From Auanema rhodensis (taxonomy: Eukaryota > Nematoda > Chromadorea > Rhabditida > Rhabditidae): a stretch of DNA of 64,000 bases. Below the pieces are notes generated by a model. That model was given only the letters and a program-made list of their open reading frames with translations, had not been told where the DNA came from and made no database searches. This document shows positions 60,899 to 64,000 of the stretch, one piece after another (the first letter of the stretch is position 1; every line of letters starts with the position of its first letter). The translations under genes and the position numbers were made by a program. The stretch is from the NCBI GenBank assembly GCA_964057225.1, contig OZ059900.1, forward strand, positions 15,081,638 through 15,145,637, written 5' to 3'.

Positions 60899-61264
60899 TT
60901 GAATTTGCACTTAGAAACTTTCATTAAGAGTGTGAGTTTGAATTATAGTAGAAAAATGAAACACTGTCTCTAACATATCTTGATTTATGGCCTACTTTAC
61001 TCAAAGAGCTAATGGAAGTTTGGTGTTAGAATGAACAATTGATTAACGCTGACGTTTCAATTTTTTTCATCGTACTTGAGATAGAACATTTAAATTAAAT
61101 GGAAATGTTTAAAAATTTAGAAAAAATCACAAGCTCAAATCACTTTTGAAAAAACAGAAAGTTTAAAACAACTTTTTTTCTAATAATTATCTTTTTTATC
61201 CGACTTTTGTAAAAAAACAAAAATAGCATAACATTCAATAACGATGAATCAGAACAAAAACATT

Positions 61265-61336
61265 CTCCCCGGCCGGGAATTGAACCCGGGTCTCGCATGT
61301 GACAGACGCGGATACTCACCACTATACTACCGAGGA
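61265..61336 (-). tRNA. tRNA-Asp (GUC), array copy 50
   Basis: Gene body identical to copy 1. Class B with ACTGTGTCTAAC upstream; copy of 16323-16394. Confidence 0.96.
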
Positions 61337-61702
61337 TTGAATTTGCACTTAGAAACTTTCATTAAGAGTGTGAGTTTGAATTATAGTAGAAAAATGAAAC
61401 ACTGTGTCTAACATATCTTGATTTATGGCCTACTTTACTCAAAGAGCTAATTGAAGTTTGGTGTTAGAATGAACAATTGATTAACGCTGACGTTTCAATT
61501 TTTTTCATCGTAATTGAGATAGAACATTTAAATTAAATGGAAATGTTTAAAAATTTAGAAAAAATCACAAGCTCAAATCACTTTTGAAAAAACAGAAAGT
61601 TTAAAACAACCTTTTTTCTAATACTTATCTTTTTTATCCGACTTTTGTAAAAAAACAAAAATAGCATAACATTCAATAACGATGAATCAGAACAAAAACA
61701 TT

Positions 61703-61774
61703 CTCCCCGGCCGGGAATTGAACCCGGGTCTCGCATGTGACAGACGCGGATACTCACCACTATACTACCGAGGA
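61703..61774 (-). tRNA. tRNA-Asp (GUC), array copy 51
   Basis: Gene body identical to copy 1. Class B with AATACTTATC; copy of 16761-16832. Confidence 0.96.
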
Positions 61775-62140
61775 TTGAATTTGCACTTAGAAACTTTCAT
61801 TAAGAGTGTGAGTTTGAATTATAGTAGAAAAATGAAACACTGTCTCTAACATATCTTGATTTATGGCCTACTTTACTCAAAGAGCTAATTGAAGTTTGGT
61901 GTTAAAATGAACAATTGATTAACGCTGACGTTTCAATTTTTTTCATCGTAATTGAGATAGAACATTTAAATTAAATGGAAGTGTTTAAAAATTTAGAAAA
62001 AATCACAAGCTCAAATCACTTTTGAAAAAACAGAAAGTTTAAAACAACCTTTTTTCTAATAATTATCTTTTTAATTCGACTTTTGGAAGAAAACAAAAAT
62101 AGCATAACATTCAATAACGATGAATCAGAACAAAAACATT

Positions 62141-62212
62141 CTCCCCGGCCGGGAATTGAACCCGGGTCTCGCATGTGACAGACGCGGATACTCACCACTA
62201 TACTACCGAGGA
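62141..62212 (-). tRNA. tRNA-Asp (GUC), array copy 52
   Basis: Gene body identical to copy 1. Class A, CACTAAG; copy of 17199-17270. Confidence 0.96.
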
Positions 62213-62578
62213 TTGAATTTGCACTTAGAAACTTTCACTAAGAGTGTGAGTTTGAATTATAGTAGAAAAATGAAACACTGTCTCTAACATATCTTGATTT
62301 ATGGCCTACTTTACTCAAAGAGCTAATTGAAGTTTGGTGTTAGAATGAACAATTGATTAACGCTGACGTTTCAATTTTTTTCATCGTAATTGAGATAGAA
62401 CATTTAAATTAAATGGAAATGTTTAAAAATTTAGAAAAAATCACAAGCTCAAATCACTTTTGAAAAAACAGAAAGTTTAAAACAACCTTTTTTCTAATAC
62501 TTATCTTTTTTATCCGACTTTTGTAAAAAAACAAAAATAGCATAACATTCAATAACGATGAATCAGAACAAAAACATT

Positions 62579-62650
62579 CTCCCCGGCCGGGAATTGAACC
62601 CGGGTCTCGCATGTGACAGACGCGGATACTCACCACTATACTACCGAGGA
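62579..62650 (-). tRNA. tRNA-Asp (GUC), array copy 53
   Basis: Gene body identical to copy 1. Class B with AATACTTATC; copy of 17637-17708. Confidence 0.96.
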
Positions 62651-63016
62651 TTGAATTTGCACTTAGAAACTTTCATTAAGAGTGTGAGTTTGAATTATAG
62701 TAGAAAAATGAAACACTGTCTCTAACATATCTTGATTTATGGCCTACTTTACTCAAAGAGCTAATTGAAGTTTGGTGTTAAAATGAACAATTGATTAACG
62801 CTGACGTTTCAATTTTTTTCATCGTAATTGAGATAGAACATTTAAATTAAATGGAAGTGTTTAAAAATTTAGAAAAAATCACAAGCTCAAATCACTTTTG
62901 AAAAAACAGAAAGTTTAAAACAACCTTTTTTCTAATAATTATCTTTTTAATTCGACTTTTGGAAGAAAACAAAAATAGCATAACATTCAATAACGATGAA
63001 TCAGAACAAAAACATT

Positions 63017-63088
63017 CTCCCCGGCCGGGAATTGAACCCGGGTCTCGCATGTGACAGACGCGGATACTCACCACTATACTACCGAGGA
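63017..63088 (-). tRNA. tRNA-Asp (GUC), array copy 54
   Basis: Gene body identical to copy 1. Class A, CACTAAG; copy of 18075-18146. Confidence 0.96.
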
Positions 63089-63455
63089 TTGAATTTGCAC
63101 TTAGAAACTTTCACTAAGAGTGTGAGTTTGAATTATAGTAGAAAAATGAAACACTGTCTCTAACATATCTTGATTTATGGCCTACTTTACTCAAAGAGCT
63201 AATTGAAGTTTGGTGTTAGAATGAACAATTGATTAACGCTGACGTTTCAATTTTTTTCATCGTAATTGAGATAGAACATTTAAATTAAATGGAAATGTTT
63301 AACGACTTAGAAAAAAAACACAAGCTCAAATCACTTTTGAAAAAACAGAAAGTTTAAAACAACCTTTTTTCTAATAATTATCTTTTTTATCCGACTTTTG
63401 GAAGAAAACAAAAATAGCATAACATTCAATAACGATGAATCAGAACAAAAACATT

Positions 63456-63527
63456 CTCCCCGGCCGGGAATTGAACCCGGGTCTCGCATGTGACAGACGC
63501 GGATACTCACCACTATACTACCGAGGA
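63456..63527 (-). tRNA. tRNA-Asp (GUC), array copy 55
   Basis: Gene body identical to copy 1. Class C with AACGACTTAG; copy of 18514-18585. Confidence 0.96.
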
Positions 63528-63893
63528 TTGAATTTGCACTTAGAAACTTTCATTAAGAGTGTGAGTTTGAATTATAGTAGAAAAATGAAACACTGTCTCT
63601 AACATATCTTGATTTATGGCCTACTTTACTCAAAGAGCTAATTGAAGTTTGGTGTTAGAATGAACAATTGATTAACGCTGACGTTTCAATTTTTTTCATC
63701 GTAATTGAGATAGAACATTCAAATTAAATAGAAATGTTTAAAAATTTAGAAAAAATCACAAGCTCAAATCACTTTTGAAAAAACAGAAAGTTTAAAACAA
63801 CCTTTTTTCTAATAATTATCTTTTTTATCCGACTTTTGTAAAAAAACAAAAATAGCATAACATTCAATAACGATGAATCAGAACAAAAACATT

Positions 63894-63965
63894 CTCCCCG
63901 GCCGGGTATTGAACCCGGGTCTCGCATGTGACAGACGCGGATACTCACCACTATACTACCGAGGA
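63894..63965 (-). tRNA. tRNA-Asp (GUC), array copy 56, T-loop variant
   Basis: Carries the same T60 to A change as 18952-19023 (here + strand T at 63907), a rare marker tying the two blocks together. Class B with ACATTCAAATTAAATAG. The window ends 35 bp upstream of it. Confidence 0.95.
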
Positions 63966-64000
63966 TTGAATTTGCACTTAGAAACTTTCATTAAGAGTGT

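Larger units (their letters stand above)
59074..64000 (-). repeat. Right tandem array of tRNA-Asp units, copy of 14132-19058
   Basis: Twelve tRNA-Asp genes on the minus strand, with unit classes and private variants matching the left array one for one at offset 44942 bp. The array runs out of the window at 64000. It lies in the same orientation as the left array although the satellite between them turns round. Confidence 0.95.

Overview
The window looks like non-protein-coding nuclear DNA of a eukaryote, probably an animal. It is AT-rich and contains no believable protein gene. What it holds is two unrelated tandem-repeat families. The tRNA genes are 72 nt, have internal A and B boxes, encode no 3' CCA and are followed by a short T-run terminator, all typical of RNA polymerase III genes in eukaryotes. 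The tRNA-Asp body resembles animal tRNA-Asp and a nematode source is plausible, but I cannot prove the taxon from this window.

Layout. (1) 1-19564: a tandem array of a 438/439-bp unit, each unit carrying one minus-strand tRNA-Asp(GUC) gene; 44 complete genes. It is interrupted once, at 8705-9004, by a 300-bp insertion with TG...CA ends and a 5-bp target duplication, most likely a solo LTR. (2) 19569-50704: about 91 head-to-tail copies of an unrelated ~342-bp satellite. (3) 50705-59073: about 24 copies of the same satellite in the opposite orientation, giving a very large inverted repeat whose arms are separated by 142 bp. (4) 59074-64000: 12 more tRNA-Asp genes, again on the minus strand, for 56 in total.

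The right tRNA block is not just similar to the left one. All its gene positions and all the private variants I checked match 14132-19058 at a constant offset of 44942 bp. The simplest reading is that 14132-59073 is one 44.9-kb unit starting to repeat: a macro-tandem repeat, a circle read more than once, or an assembly loop. The outer edges of the satellite block fall within 2 bp of the same phase of the 342-bp unit in opposite orientations, so the 39.5-kb block has inverted ends. The inversion point lies only 13 bp from that phase.

Function. The tRNA genes look intact: cloverleaf, GUC anticodon, G73 and promoter boxes are kept, and only three of 56 copies carry a base change. They could supply aspartate tRNA at high dosage, and in this setting might also act as chromatin boundaries around the satellite. 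That second role is inference only. The satellite has no recognised gene, but about 95 bp of each unit is far less variable than the rest, as expected of a protein-binding or otherwise constrained core.
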